A stretch of DNA of 64,000 bases from Firmicutes bacterium HGW-Firmicutes-15. GTDB taxonomy: Bacteria; Bacillota; Syntrophomonadia; Syntrophomonadales; Syntrophomonadaceae. Below are positions 33,230-42,897 of this stretch, in pieces (within the stretch, counting starts at the first letter, position 1; each line of letters starts with the position of its first letter). Location of the stretch: assembly GCA_002840245.1 (NCBI GenBank), contig PHAA01000005.1, forward strand, positions 1 to 64,000, read 5' to 3'. The notes under the pieces are model-generated. The model was not told the origin of the DNA. It did no database searches and saw only the letters and a list, made by a program, of their open reading frames with translations. Made by a program: the position numbers and the translations under genes.

Positions 33230-33580
33230 GTGCATGAGTTGTCCATAGTAGAAGGGGTCATGAACATGGTCAGAGAAAGTGCTCTGCAAAGCAATATAAA
33301 GAAAGTAAACAAACTCAAGCTGGTGATTGGCAGGCTTTCGATGGTTCTTCCTGACAGTATGCAGTTTTGCTTTCAGGCTTTAAGCCAGGACGAATTTTTT
33401 CGGGATGCTGTTCTAGAAATTGAGCAAAGGGAAATTCTAATCCGATGTAAAAAATGCGAGCAGCAGTCTGTTTTGGAAGATATTTATTGTTATATTTGCC
33501 CGGGATGCGGGGCTAACGAGGTGGAAATAATTCAAGGGCGTGAATTGTACCTTGATTATTATGAAGGAGAAGAAAACTGA
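33230..33580 (+). CDS. hypA: Hydrogenase nickel incorporation protein HypA
   Basis: 116 residues beginning MHELSIVEGV, where His2 is the nickel ligand. The zinc ribbon is CKKCEQ and CPGCGAN. It delivers nickel with HypB to the [NiFe] active site. GTG start with GAGGT upstream. Its stop overlaps the hypB start. It heads the plus-strand hyp-hydrogenase operon and is preceded by the partial riboswitch copy E. Confidence 0.93.
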   Translation: MHELSIVEGVMNMVRESALQSNIKKVNKLKLVIGRLSMVLPDSMQFCFQALSQDEFFRDAVLEIEQREILIRCKKCEQQSVLEDIYCYICPGCGANEVEIIQGRELYLDYYEGEEN

Positions 33581-34239
33581 TGGTGCAGGTTAAAATGGAA
33601 AGCAATCTATTAGGAGCAAATGAACTTTTGGCGAGAAAAAATCGCAGCTTGTTTGCCGGGCAGGGACTCTTGGTGGTAAACCTGATGAGTTCTCCGGGTT
33701 CTGGCAAGACTACCATCTTGGAACGAACCATTGATTCTCTCGATGGGCAGTTAAATATGGGAGTAATCGAGGGAGATCTCTATACAGATCAAGATGCGCA
33801 GCGTATTGAAAAAAAAGGTGTCCAGGTTATTCAAATTAACACTGAGGGAGCCTGTCACTTGGATGCGGGCATGGTGGGGAATGCTTTTGGGCAATTACCC
33901 TCGGGTGACATGGATATGATCTTTATAGAAAATGTTGGAAATCTGGTCTGCCCAGCAGAGTTCGACCTAGGAGAGGACTTTAGAGCTGTAGTAATAAGTA
34001 CCACGGAAGGTAATGACAAACCGCTTAAGTATCCTTTCATTTTTAGTCAGGCCGGAGTGATACTACTTAATAAAATTGATCTCCTACCTTACACTGATTT
34101 TAGTCTGGACAAGTTCAGCGATGATCTTGCCCGGCTTAATCCCTCTGCTCCGGTATTTATGGTCTCGGGACGAACCGGGGAGGGTATAAAAACCTGGACC
34201 GAATGGTTGCTGGGGGAGGTGAAGAGGAAAAAACCTTAA
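33580..34239 (+). CDS. hypB: Hydrogenase maturation GTPase HypB
   Basis: 219 residues with P-loop MSSPGSGKTT (~37-46), EGDLYTDQDA, and HLDAGM where metal-site Cys/His lie (GACHLDAG), and NKIDLL for guanine specificity. The His-rich N-terminal nickel store of some HypB proteins is absent. The separate CooT-DUF4198 protein with its His runs may fill that role. It works with HypA in nickel insertion. It overlaps hypA by one base. Confidence 0.93.
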   Translation: MVQVKMESNLLGANELLARKNRSLFAGQGLLVVNLMSSPGSGKTTILERTIDSLDGQLNMGVIEGDLYTDQDAQRIEKKGVQVIQINTEGACHLDAGMVGNAFGQLPSGDMDMIFIENVGNLVCPAEFDLGEDFRAVVISTTEGNDKPLKYPFIFSQAGVILLNKIDLLPYTDFSLDKFSDDLARLNPSAPVFMVSGRTGEGIKTWTEWLLGEVKRKKP

Positions 34240-34336
34240 AACATAGATAGATATAAAGCGGTAATACGCTAATTGTTAGATTGGGATTAGGATAAGTGTT
34301 GATGGGAGAATTTATAAATTGGGGGGAATGTTAAAA

Positions 34337-35395
34337 ATGCCAAGTAAACTAAGTCGTCGTGACTTTATGCGCGTCTGCGCCGGTTCGGCTGCGGTCGTAT
34401 CCCTGTCGGGTTACCTGCTGCCCTATATGGCTGAGGCTGCGGAAGCTGGCGCTCCTCCGGTAATCTGGCTCCAGGGTGCCAGTTGTACGGGATGCTCTAT
34501 TTCTTTTTTAAATACCGTTAATCCGAGTATTCAAGATGTCTTATTGAAAACCATAAGCTTAAAGTATCATCCCAATGTAATGGCGGCGGCAGGTGATTTA
34601 GCGATTCAAGATGCCTGTTATAAAATTGCTGCTGAAAACAAAGGCAAATTCTTCCTGGTTGTGGAAGGTTCTGTACCGACCGGAGCAGGAGGCAAGTTCT
34701 GTATGGTAGGCGAACAAAATGAACAGCCTATTATGTTTGATAAGTTAGTCAAGGATATCGGTAGTCAGGCTCAGGCTATCCTGAGCGTTGGAACTTGTTC
34801 TGCTTACGGTGGCGTCCCGGCGACTTCACCTAATCCTACCGGTTGCAAAGCGGTTTCCGAAATAGTTAAAAATGTACCAGTTGTTAATATACCAGGTTGT
34901 CCCCCTCATCCAGATTGGATGATCGGTACCTTAGCTCACGTTTTACTATATAAAGATATTCCAGAACTGGATAGCTTCGGTCGTCCTAAAATGTTCTTTA
35001 ATACTATTATCCATGACAATTGTCCGCGTCGACAGTATTTCGACAACGCGATATTTGCTAAGACCTTTGGCGAAATGGGTTGTATGCTGGAACTGGGCTG
35101 CAAAGGACCAATAGCTCACTGTGATGCTGCTTCTCGTCAATTTAATAACGGGGTAAACTGGTGCGTTAAATGTGGCGGAGTTTGTATCGGATGTACTGAA
35201 CCTGAATTCCCGGCCTGGCCAATGTATGAGAGAATGCCGGAAATGCCTATTGCTCCTGCTATAACAGCAACAGTCGATCAGATCGGTATGGTTCTGGGCG
35301 GAGCAACTGTCTTGGGCATCGGTGGCCATTTGGCTGGGAATGTTATGACCGGCCGCATTGGACCCCACAAGGACGAGAAGGAAGGTGACGATTAA
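34337..35395 (+). CDS. hyaA: [NiFe] hydrogenase small subunit, Tat-exported
   Basis: 352 residues from ATG 34337, nine bases after GGGGGGA. TTG 34319 and ATG 34328 are too near or before that site. The Tat signal SRRDFMRVC runs to about AEAAEA. Cluster ligands appear as GASCTGCSIS (proximal), then GTCSAYGG, PGCPPHP, HDNCPRR, and further cysteines CVKCGGVCIGC in the C-terminal part. A C-terminal hydrophobic stretch (GMVLGGATVLGIGGHLAG) may anchor it in the membrane. The large subunit starts inside its stop. Confidence 0.93.
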   Translation: MPSKLSRRDFMRVCAGSAAVVSLSGYLLPYMAEAAEAGAPPVIWLQGASCTGCSISFLNTVNPSIQDVLLKTISLKYHPNVMAAAGDLAIQDACYKIAAENKGKFFLVVEGSVPTGAGGKFCMVGEQNEQPIMFDKLVKDIGSQAQAILSVGTCSAYGGVPATSPNPTGCKAVSEIVKNVPVVNIPGCPPHPDWMIGTLAHVLLYKDIPELDSFGRPKMFFNTIIHDNCPRRQYFDNAIFAKTFGEMGCMLELGCKGPIAHCDAASRQFNNGVNWCVKCGGVCIGCTEPEFPAWPMYERMPEMPIAPAITATVDQIGMVLGGATVLGIGGHLAGNVMTGRIGPHKDEKEGDD

Positions 35396-36840
35396 TGGCG
35401 GCACAGAAAATAATAGTTGATCCCGTAACTCGTATTGAAGGCCATCTCAAACTGGAAGTAGAGGTGGACAACGGGGTCGTGGTTGATGCCAAATGTGGTG
35501 GCACATTATTTCGTGGTTTTGAATTAATCCTGCAGGGTAGGGATCCCCGGGACGCCGAGCAAATCGTTCAAAGGATATGCGGCGTATGTCCAACTGGTCA
35601 TGCAACTGCTGGGGTTCTAGCACTTGATGATGCTTTTGGCATTGAACCTCCGCCCAATGGCAGAATTATTAGAAATCTGATTTTAGGTTCTAATTTTGTT
35701 CAATCTCATATTCTTCATTTTTTCCACTTAGCAGCCCTGGATTATGTGAAAGGTCCTGATGTGGCACCTTTTACCCCACGCTATGAAGCTGATTATCGCT
35801 TACCACCTGATATAAATGCTCAGGCTGTAAACCATTATCTAGAAGCATTGAATATGCGCCGGAAAGCCCATGAAATGCTTGCGATATGGGGAGGCAAGAT
35901 GCCGCACGTGCAGGCAATTGTACCTGGCGGAGTATCAGAAGTACCTGATACCCAGAAGATTTTTGAGTTCAAAACCCGCCTGGCCGAGTTGATAGCTTTT
36001 GTGGATAATGTTTATGTTCCTACCGTTAAAGCAGTGGCCGGGGTCTATTCAGATTGGCTCAGTATTGGCAAGGGTTGTTCCAACATGCTGGCCTATGGAG
36101 GATTCCCCCTGGAAGAGGGAATGGATCATATTAAAAAAGCTAAGTTCTTCCCTGCGGGGGTATATGTTCGCGGGCAGTATAAGGAATTGAATCCTGATTA
36201 TATTGCTGAAGAAGTTAAGTACTCCTGGTATAAAGATGAGACAGGCGGCAACAAACCAACTGAAGCTGTAGTCGTTCCCGAACCGAACAAGAAGGATGCA
36301 TATTCCTGGATGAAATCTCCGCGTTATAACGGTGAAGCTATGGAGGTAGGTCCCTTAGCTCGCATGTGGGTCATGAAGCAAAAAGACGTTGTAGCACTGG
36401 GAGATAAAGCCTTCTCAGTTATGGGACGCCATTTTGCTAGGGCCGTTGAATGTTCAATGGTGGCTCATGCCATGGATGAATGGGTTATGAAACTGCAAGC
36501 AGGGCAACCGGTTTGTGTACCTCATAAAGTACCAAGTTCAGCTCAAGGCATGGGCTTAGCTGAAGCAGCTCGCGGAGCTCTAGGACATTGGAACAAGATT
36601 GAACATGGCAGAACAGCAGTATACAATGCGGTTGTTCCAACTACCTGGAATGCTTCTCCGAAGGATGTCAGAAATGTACCCGGACCGATGGAACAGGCTA
36701 TTATTGGCACAGCGGTCAAAGATGCCAAGAATCCCGTAGAATTGGTGAGAATTGTTAGATCTATGGATCCTTGCTTCGGATGTGCGATCCATGTTATGAC
36801 TCCTGACCAAAAGGTAATCAGCCAGTTTACGATAAACTAG
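35395..36840 (+). CDS. hyaB: [NiFe] hydrogenase large subunit
   Basis: 481 residues. The nickel ligands are in RICGVCPTGH (~residue 61) and DPCFGCAIH near the C-terminus. These last residues are Cys, not selenocysteine. The 15-residue tail after His (VMTPDQKVISQFTIN) is the usual peptide removed by the maturation protease encoded downstream. The TRIEGHLKLEVEV start is typical. It is carried out with the Tat small subunit and linked to the cytochrome b that follows, so electrons flow to or from quinone. Confidence 0.95.
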   Translation: MAAQKIIVDPVTRIEGHLKLEVEVDNGVVVDAKCGGTLFRGFELILQGRDPRDAEQIVQRICGVCPTGHATAGVLALDDAFGIEPPPNGRIIRNLILGSNFVQSHILHFFHLAALDYVKGPDVAPFTPRYEADYRLPPDINAQAVNHYLEALNMRRKAHEMLAIWGGKMPHVQAIVPGGVSEVPDTQKIFEFKTRLAELIAFVDNVYVPTVKAVAGVYSDWLSIGKGCSNMLAYGGFPLEEGMDHIKKAKFFPAGVYVRGQYKELNPDYIAEEVKYSWYKDETGGNKPTEAVVVPEPNKKDAYSWMKSPRYNGEAMEVGPLARMWVMKQKDVVALGDKAFSVMGRHFARAVECSMVAHAMDEWVMKLQAGQPVCVPHKVPSSAQGMGLAEAARGALGHWNKIEHGRTAVYNAVVPTTWNASPKDVRNVPGPMEQAIIGTAVKDAKNPVELVRIVRSMDPCFGCAIHVMTPDQKVISQFTIN

Positions 36841-36855
36841 GGGGGGTGGAATAAA

Positions 36856-37509
36856 ATGATAAAAAAGATGGAGTTAAGACATCCCCTGTGGCTCAGGTTA
36901 CTGCATTGGAGTAATATGATCTCTATTACCATGCTGTGTCTGACTGGCTATTATATTCATGCACCGCGAACATTCAGCCTGTTCAGCAGCATGGATGTAG
37001 CTCGGATGGTTCATTTTGGCATGGCCTATGTATTAGTTTTTGGTATGGTGCTGAGGGTTTATTTCGGTATAGTAACTAAGGAGTGGCATAATGTAATTTA
37101 TTCGCCCATTAAAGACACCATGAAACTGCCCAGCATGATCAAATATTATTTGTTCTTAGCCAAGGATCATCCTTTTTACGGGAAATACAACCCTGGGCAG
37201 AAGGGTATGTATACAGGTGTTCTGGTTCTAGCTATATGTCAGATGGTAACCGGCTTTATACTATACAGTCCTCTTTATTTTACGCATGCAGCCGGTGTCC
37301 TGGGTGGCTATATGACCATTAGACTCATCCATTATATAATCACTTGGATCTTTGTATTAATGGTATTTGTTCATGTATACCTTGATGTAGCGGAAGGCAT
37401 TCCGGTCCTGATGTCCATATTTACAGGTAAGATCCCTGCGGATTTCCATCACGGTTATCATGAGGATGAAATGGATATGCCTCATAGTGGAAAAGGAATA
37501 GGCGCCTAA
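36856..37509 (+). CDS. hyaC: Cytochrome b subunit of [NiFe] hydrogenase
   Basis: 217 residues with four helices and the haem histidines of the HyaC/HydC family (LRLLHWSNMISI, RMVHFGMAYVLVF, LIHYIITWIFVLMVFVHVYLDV). A GGGGGG site lies before its ATG, 15 bases after the large subunit. The C-terminal His-rich tail (FHHGYHED) is cytoplasmic. It joins the hydrogenase to the menaquinone pool. Confidence 0.9.
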   Translation: MIKKMELRHPLWLRLLHWSNMISITMLCLTGYYIHAPRTFSLFSSMDVARMVHFGMAYVLVFGMVLRVYFGIVTKEWHNVIYSPIKDTMKLPSMIKYYLFLAKDHPFYGKYNPGQKGMYTGVLVLAICQMVTGFILYSPLYFTHAAGVLGGYMTIRLIHYIITWIFVLMVFVHVYLDVAEGIPVLMSIFTGKIPADFHHGYHEDEMDMPHSGKGIGA

Positions 37510-37525
37510 TCAAGGAGGATATCAT

Positions 37526-37993
37526 TTGAAAAAAATTATGGTGGTGGGTATTGGCAATCTGATCATGCAGGATGATGGTGTAGGTGTACATGCTATTCGT
37601 CAACTGGAAGAATTGGGGTTGCCTGAGGAAATTGGCCTCGTAGATGGAGGAACCCACAGTTATGACCTGGTGGATATTTTCTGCGAAGCAAACAAATTAA
37701 TAATTATAGATGCCATGCAAGCTGGGGGAGAGCCGGGTACTATTTACCGGGCTCCCCTGGAAGAATTGGGATTAAAAGAAGCAGCTAATGATTGTATTTC
37801 GCTTCATCAGTTGCATTTTGTCGATGCTATGCATATGGTGAACCTGCTGGGACATCAACCCCAGGCAATCGTTTTTGGGGTGGAACCCGCCGTAGTAGAT
37901 TTAGGGCTTGAGTTGAGCCCGGAGGTAGCCAAGAAAATGCCTCGTTTAATCGAATTAATCCAGATAGAGATTCAAACCCTCATGTCCGAATAG
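37526..37993 (+). CDS. hyaD: Hydrogenase maturation endopeptidase
   Basis: 155 residues beginning KKIMVVGIGNLIMQDDGVGV, with the metal-contacting Asp in MQDDG, the second acidic residue in VDGGTHSYDL and His in LHQLHFVD. It cleaves the large-subunit C-terminal peptide once nickel is inserted. TTG start with AAGGAGG upstream, 16 bases after the cytochrome gene. Confidence 0.9.
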   Translation: MKKIMVVGIGNLIMQDDGVGVHAIRQLEELGLPEEIGLVDGGTHSYDLVDIFCEANKLIIIDAMQAGGEPGTIYRAPLEELGLKEAANDCISLHQLHFVDAMHMVNLLGHQPQAIVFGVEPAVVDLGLELSPEVAKKMPRLIELIQIEIQTLMSE

Positions 37994-38043
37994 AAAGATT
38001 ATAGAGTTGATGGATGGGAATTCGTTGCGAAGCAGGGTGAAAG

Positions 38044-40314
38044 ATGCAGGCAGGTATTAGCAGTTACCAGATAAGGGTTCAGGGAATTGTCCAGGGGGTA
38101 GGATTTAGACCTTACGTCTATCGCCTGGCACGGGAGTTCAGTTTGAACGGATGGGTTCTGAACTCCTCTGCTGGTGTTTTTATAGAGGTGGAAGGTGATG
38201 ATGGGCAGCTGAAGGAGTTTGCCCGGAGACTGGTGGATGATCCTCCACCCCTGGCCTTAATTAGGAACTGTGAGATTAAGGAGATTGAACCTCAGGGATT
38301 TAAGGATTTCACCATACGGGAGAGCGATGACCAGGATGAAAAAACAGTCATGGTATCGCCGGATATTGCTATATGTAGGGAATGCCAGCAGGAAGTAGCG
38401 AATCCGGGTGATCGGCGCTATGGCTACCCTTTCATTAATTGCACCAATTGCGGGCCTCGCTTTACGATCATAAAGGATCTGCCTTATGACCGAGCTAAGA
38501 CAACCATGGCAGATTTTCCAATGTGCCCGGTCTGCCAGGAAGAATATGATAACCCTCTCTACCGGCGCTTTCACGCCCAGCCCAACGCCTGCCCGGTCTG
38601 CGGACCACATACTCAGCTATTGGACAAGCGTGGCCAGGCGGTGCAAAGCACCCCGGCAGAACTTTTGCGACAGGGATATATCATAGCGGTTAAAGGTCTG
38701 GGAGCGTTTCACCTAGCGGCGGATGCCACCAACATAGAAGCGGTTCGTACTCTGCGCCAGCGTAAGCGGCGCGATGCTAAACCATTTGCGGTTATGGCCC
38801 GGGATCTGGGGGTGGCAGATAAATACTGCGTTATGAATTCCACCGAAAGGTTCTGGTTAACCTCGCCGCAAGCTCCAATTGTGGTAATGGAGAGAAAAGA
38901 AGCCAGTCAATTATCAGGCGAAATAATACACCCGGGGATCAATACCCTGGGTGTAATGTTGCCTTATACCCCGTTGCATTATCTCTTGTTTGATAAAGAG
39001 CTGGAATTGCTAATCATGACCAGCGCGAATATCAGTGATGAACCGCTCATTACTGACAACCAGGAGGCTGTTGATAAATTACAGGATGTGGCTGATTTCT
39101 TTTTGGTCCATAATCGCGAAATATATAATTCCTGTGATGATTCGGTAATGCGGGTCACTCCTATGCTTACACCCCAGTTATTTAGGCGGGCTCGAGGTTT
39201 GGTTCCTATGGGAATTATTGTGCCGCCTCGTTCTAAATCGGTATTAGCTCTGGGGGGGGAGATGAAAAACACCTTCTGTATAACTCGGCAGGGAGAAGCA
39301 TTCTTAAGTCAGCATTGGGGGGACTTGAACCATTATCTAAATTATTGCAAGTTCCAGCAGGGCATAGAACGTTTTAAACGTATGCTGGCCGTTGAACCGC
39401 AGATAATTGCGCATGACCTGCATCCTAACTATCAAACCACACGTTGGGCGAAGGAACAGAAACATATACCTAGAATCGAAATTCAGCATCACTATGCACA
39501 TATGGCCTCCGCCATGGCTGAAAATGGACTGGAAGGAGAGGTGTTGGGTTTAATCTGTGACGGTACCGGATGGGGTACCGATGGCGCCGTTTGGGGCTGC
39601 GAAATCCTAAGAGGTGATTACCGGCAGTTTACGCGCCTGGCCCATCTTAAATACCTGCCGCTGCCTGGGGGAGATTTGAGCGCCCGTAAGCCCTACCGTA
39701 TGGCCTTTGTTTATTTACTGGAAACGCTGGGCCAAGAGGGGGTAGAAATAGCCAATCAACTACTGCCTGCTTTAGTCAGTGAAGAAAGAGATATAATCTT
39801 GCACCGCTGGCAAAATGGTCTGCCGGAAGTCCGAACTTCATCGTGTGGACGACTTTTTGATGCGGCAGCAGCCCTATTGGGGATTTGTGATGTGAACCGC
39901 TATGAGGGTCAAGCGGCGATTGAACTTGAATCCCGATCCGATCCCCGGGAAAAAGGGAGTTATAGTTTTCGTTTGGAAGAAAACGGGCCTATGTGGCTTA
40001 TGGATGTTTTCCCTATGTGGAATGAACTGCTGGACGATATTAAAAAAGGGGTGCCGGTAGGGGGAATGGCTCAGAAATTTCACCTTACCCTGGTCAATCT
40101 ATTCGTAATGGCCTTGTGCAGATTGCGGGATGAAACTGGTCTGAACCGGGTAGTCTTAAGTGGAGGGGTTTTCCATAATCAGATAATCCTGCTAGAGTTA
40201 ATACATAGTTTACAATCCCATGATTTTATGGTGTACCAGCACCAGCAGGTTCCGCCAGGTGATGGAGGAATATCGCTGGGGCAGGCGATTATAGCGAGTG
40301 AGGTGAATGCCTAA
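38044..40314 (+). CDS. hypF: Carbamoyltransferase HypF
   Basis: 756 residues, full length. Domains in order: acylphosphatase (VQGVGFRPYVYRLA, 14-100), two zinc fingers (CRECQQEVANPG with CTNCGPR, then CPVCQEEY with ACPVCG, 110-195), YrdC-like (GLGAFHLAADATN, 200-390) and Kae1-like carbamoyltransferase (HHYAHMASAMAENGL, 480 on). It makes the thiocarbamate on HypE that becomes cyanide on iron. It is joined to hypC by a one-base overlap. Confidence 0.93.
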   Translation: MQAGISSYQIRVQGIVQGVGFRPYVYRLAREFSLNGWVLNSSAGVFIEVEGDDGQLKEFARRLVDDPPPLALIRNCEIKEIEPQGFKDFTIRESDDQDEKTVMVSPDIAICRECQQEVANPGDRRYGYPFINCTNCGPRFTIIKDLPYDRAKTTMADFPMCPVCQEEYDNPLYRRFHAQPNACPVCGPHTQLLDKRGQAVQSTPAELLRQGYIIAVKGLGAFHLAADATNIEAVRTLRQRKRRDAKPFAVMARDLGVADKYCVMNSTERFWLTSPQAPIVVMERKEASQLSGEIIHPGINTLGVMLPYTPLHYLLFDKELELLIMTSANISDEPLITDNQEAVDKLQDVADFFLVHNREIYNSCDDSVMRVTPMLTPQLFRRARGLVPMGIIVPPRSKSVLALGGEMKNTFCITRQGEAFLSQHWGDLNHYLNYCKFQQGIERFKRMLAVEPQIIAHDLHPNYQTTRWAKEQKHIPRIEIQHHYAHMASAMAENGLEGEVLGLICDGTGWGTDGAVWGCEILRGDYRQFTRLAHLKYLPLPGGDLSARKPYRMAFVYLLETLGQEGVEIANQLLPALVSEERDIILHRWQNGLPEVRTSSCGRLFDAAAALLGICDVNRYEGQAAIELESRSDPREKGSYSFRLEENGPMWLMDVFPMWNELLDDIKKGVPVGGMAQKFHLTLVNLFVMALCRLRDETGLNRVVLSGGVFHNQIILLELIHSLQSHDFMVYQHQQVPPGDGGISLGQAIIASEVNA

Positions 40315-40538
40315 TGTGTCTGGGTGTACCCGGAAAAATACTGCAGATAATGGAACATGGCGTAGCCAGGGTGGATGTGGACGGAAATCAAACGGATATA
40401 AGCATCAAACTAACGCCTGAGGTTGAACTGGGGCAATTTGTGTTGATCCATGCGGGATTTGCCATGGAAATAATTGACCAAGAGGTGGCGGAGGAAACCA
40501 TGTATCTCTTAAAGGAGTTGCTCCAGTATGAAGAATGA
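40314..40538 (+). CDS. hypC: Hydrogenase assembly chaperone HypC
   Basis: 74 residues starting MCLGVPGKI with the essential Cys2. It carries the Fe(CN)2CO unit with HypD. The start overlaps the hypF stop, and the end overlaps hypD by 11 bases. Confidence 0.93.
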   Translation: MCLGVPGKILQIMEHGVARVDVDGNQTDISIKLTPEVELGQFVLIHAGFAMEIIDQEVAEETMYLLKELLQYEE

Positions 40539-41604
40539 TCACAAAAGCTATATGCAGCAATTACTGCAGGAAATACAGGCTGAGACCATGGAAGCCTCAC
40601 TTATGGAGGTTTGTGGTACCCATACCATGGCGATAGCCAGGAGTGGCATCAGGAGCCTGGTGCCTCCCAATCTCAAACTGCTTTCTGGTCCTGGTTGCCC
40701 AGTATGTGTAACAGCCCAGGGTGACATTGACGGTGTCATTGAACTGGTAAGGGAGCCAGGTATTACTTTGCTGACCTTTGGAGATATGATGCGGGTTCCC
40801 GGAACCGAGAGTTCCCTGCAGGAAGAGCGTAGTAAGGGAGCCGACATACGGGTGGTTTATTCACCGCTGGATGCGCTCACAGCAGCCAAAAGCATGCCAG
40901 ATAGAGAGGTCGTTTTCCTGGGGATAGGCTTTGAGACCACTGCTCCTGCGGTTGCGATTACCGTAGAAGAAGCTATGGAAAATGGCATCCATAACTTTTC
41001 TCTGTTTTCCCTGCATAAGCTGGTACCCCCAGCATTAGAAATTATTTTTTCTGATCCTAATATAAATGTAGATGGTTTAATCTGTCCAGGACACGTTGCA
41101 GCAGTCACTGGAGTAGAACCATATCGCCTTCTGGCTGAAAAATATGGCAAACCCTGCGTAATTACTGGTTTTGAAGCAATGGACATTCTAGAAGGTGTGG
41201 TAATGCTGCTCAGGCAGCTGCACCAGGATAAAGCCACGGTTGAGATTCAATATCGTCGGGTAGTTAAAAAGGAGGGCAATCTGGTTGCGCAGGCAACCCT
41301 TAAGAGAGTATTCCAAGCGACCGAGGCGCGCTGGCGGGGCTTAAGTTCTATACCTGGAACAGGACTCAAACTTCGACCGGCTTATGAAGAGATGGATGCT
41401 CGCAAAAAATTTGGGGTTCGCGAAATAGAGGATGTGCCAATTAAAGGCTGTGCCTGTGGAGAGGTATTAACGGGCAAAATTACACCTCATGATTGTGCCC
41501 TTTTCGGCAAAGGATGTACGCCCTTGCGTCCGATCGGCCCCTGTATGGTTTCGCAGGAAGGAGCCTGCGCGGCCTATTATCGATATACTCCATTAAGGGA
41601 TTAA
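40528..41604 (+). CDS. hypD: Hydrogenase formation protein HypD
   Basis: 358 residues. MEVCGTHTMAIARSGI, LSGPGCPVCVT, GIGFETTAPA, and the C-terminal [4Fe-4S] cysteines in GCACGEVL, CALFGKGC and GPCMVSQEGAC are all present. It assembles the Fe(CN)2CO moiety with HypC. It begins inside the hypC gene. Confidence 0.93.
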   Translation: MKNDHKSYMQQLLQEIQAETMEASLMEVCGTHTMAIARSGIRSLVPPNLKLLSGPGCPVCVTAQGDIDGVIELVREPGITLLTFGDMMRVPGTESSLQEERSKGADIRVVYSPLDALTAAKSMPDREVVFLGIGFETTAPAVAITVEEAMENGIHNFSLFSLHKLVPPALEIIFSDPNINVDGLICPGHVAAVTGVEPYRLLAEKYGKPCVITGFEAMDILEGVVMLLRQLHQDKATVEIQYRRVVKKEGNLVAQATLKRVFQATEARWRGLSSIPGTGLKLRPAYEEMDARKKFGVREIEDVPIKGCACGEVLTGKITPHDCALFGKGCTPLRPIGPCMVSQEGACAAYYRYTPLRD

Positions 41605-41617
41605 AGGGAGAGATTAG

Positions 41618-42628
41618 ATGAAAGTGGATAGAGTTTTAATGGCCCATGGCAGTGGTGGACTTATGAGCCAGGAGTTAATTGAATCAGTATTTAAAAAAAG
41701 TTGGGATAATCCGTACTTAGAACCCATGTTGGATGGTGCTTTGCTCGATTTACCCCCGGGACGAGTGGCGATGTCTACCGATTCTTTTGTCATTACCCCG
41801 CTGTTTTTTCCCGGAGGAGACATAGGCAAGCTTGCTATATGCGGAACGGTCAATGATCTGGTAGCCTGTGGGGCACGTCCTCTCTATTTGTCGACGGCCT
41901 TCATTATAGAGGAGGGTTTGCCTCTGTCTGATCTTAAGAAAATAGTTGAGTCGATGGCTAAAACCGCTAAGGAGGCCGGGGTGAACCTGGTAACCGGAGA
42001 TACTAAAGTAGTAGAAAAAGGTAGTGCGGATGGTATATTTATTAATACCACCGGGATTGGCATAATGCCAGAGGGTATTGATTACCGTCCCAGCCGTATC
42101 CAGGCCGGAGATCAAATTATTGTAACTGGTCCGGTGGGTGATCATGGCCTGGCCATCCTGGCTCAGCGTGAGGGTTTGCGTTTCGCGACCCCGACCATGA
42201 GTGACTGTGCTCCACTGGTCAGAATTGGGAAAGTTCTGGAAAAATACGGAGGAGCTGTCCGATGCATGCGTGACCCTACCCGGGGCGGACTGGCGACGGT
42301 CTTGAATGAATTGGCCCAGCAGGCGAGGATGGGGGTGCTGGTTCAAGAACATAGAATACCGGTATCCCGCACTGTACAGGGTGCCTGTGATATGCTGGGT
42401 TTGGATTCTCTCTATATGGCGAATGAAGGCAAGATGGTTCTCTTTGTGGCTCGGGAGCAGGCCTTGGAAATCATAGCGGATTTAAATAATCTGCCTGAGG
42501 CCGAAGGGTCTGCCATTATTGGTGAGGCTCGAAATGAGCCTTCGGGAATGGTCTTGATGGAGACGGAGCTGGGAGCCCAACGTATATTAGGGATGCTGGA
42601 GGGAGAGCATCTACCCCGAATTTGCTAG
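41618..42628 (+). CDS. hypE: Carbamoyl-phosphate-derived cyanide synthase HypE
   Basis: 336 residues of the AIR synthase/PurM fold (HGSGGLMSQELIE, GDIGKLAICGTVNDLVACGA, CMRDPTRGGLATVLNE). The C-terminus ends GEHLPRIC, so the cyanide-carrying Cys is the last residue as required. It is the last gene of the hyp-hydrogenase operon. Confidence 0.94.
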   Translation: MKVDRVLMAHGSGGLMSQELIESVFKKSWDNPYLEPMLDGALLDLPPGRVAMSTDSFVITPLFFPGGDIGKLAICGTVNDLVACGARPLYLSTAFIIEEGLPLSDLKKIVESMAKTAKEAGVNLVTGDTKVVEKGSADGIFINTTGIGIMPEGIDYRPSRIQAGDQIIVTGPVGDHGLAILAQREGLRFATPTMSDCAPLVRIGKVLEKYGGAVRCMRDPTRGGLATVLNELAQQARMGVLVQEHRIPVSRTVQGACDMLGLDSLYMANEGKMVLFVAREQALEIIADLNNLPEAEGSAIIGEARNEPSGMVLMETELGAQRILGMLEGEHLPRIC

Positions 42629-42897
42629 GAAGAGTAGCGATAATATTAAGTGATATTAGATATAAAATATGCTTATATAAAACCTTCGATTGGTATATTT
42701 GCAGGGATAAACATATTTTTGTCGAAGTGTTTGTAGAAGAAAATTATAGAAAGAAATAGGACGTGGAGATAGTCCTTTTCGAAGGTTTTAAAGGTGAACC
42801 TGGATTTAAGATCGAGATTTATCGACAGTATTATCCCTATAACATGATCGATTCAATGAAATAGATTGTATAATATATTACAATTACATAAATTTTG

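Noticed and set aside
36770-36800. Selenocysteine in the [NiFe] hydrogenase large subunit
   Set aside because: The motif reads DPCFGC with ordinary TGC/TGT codons; there is no in-frame TGA.
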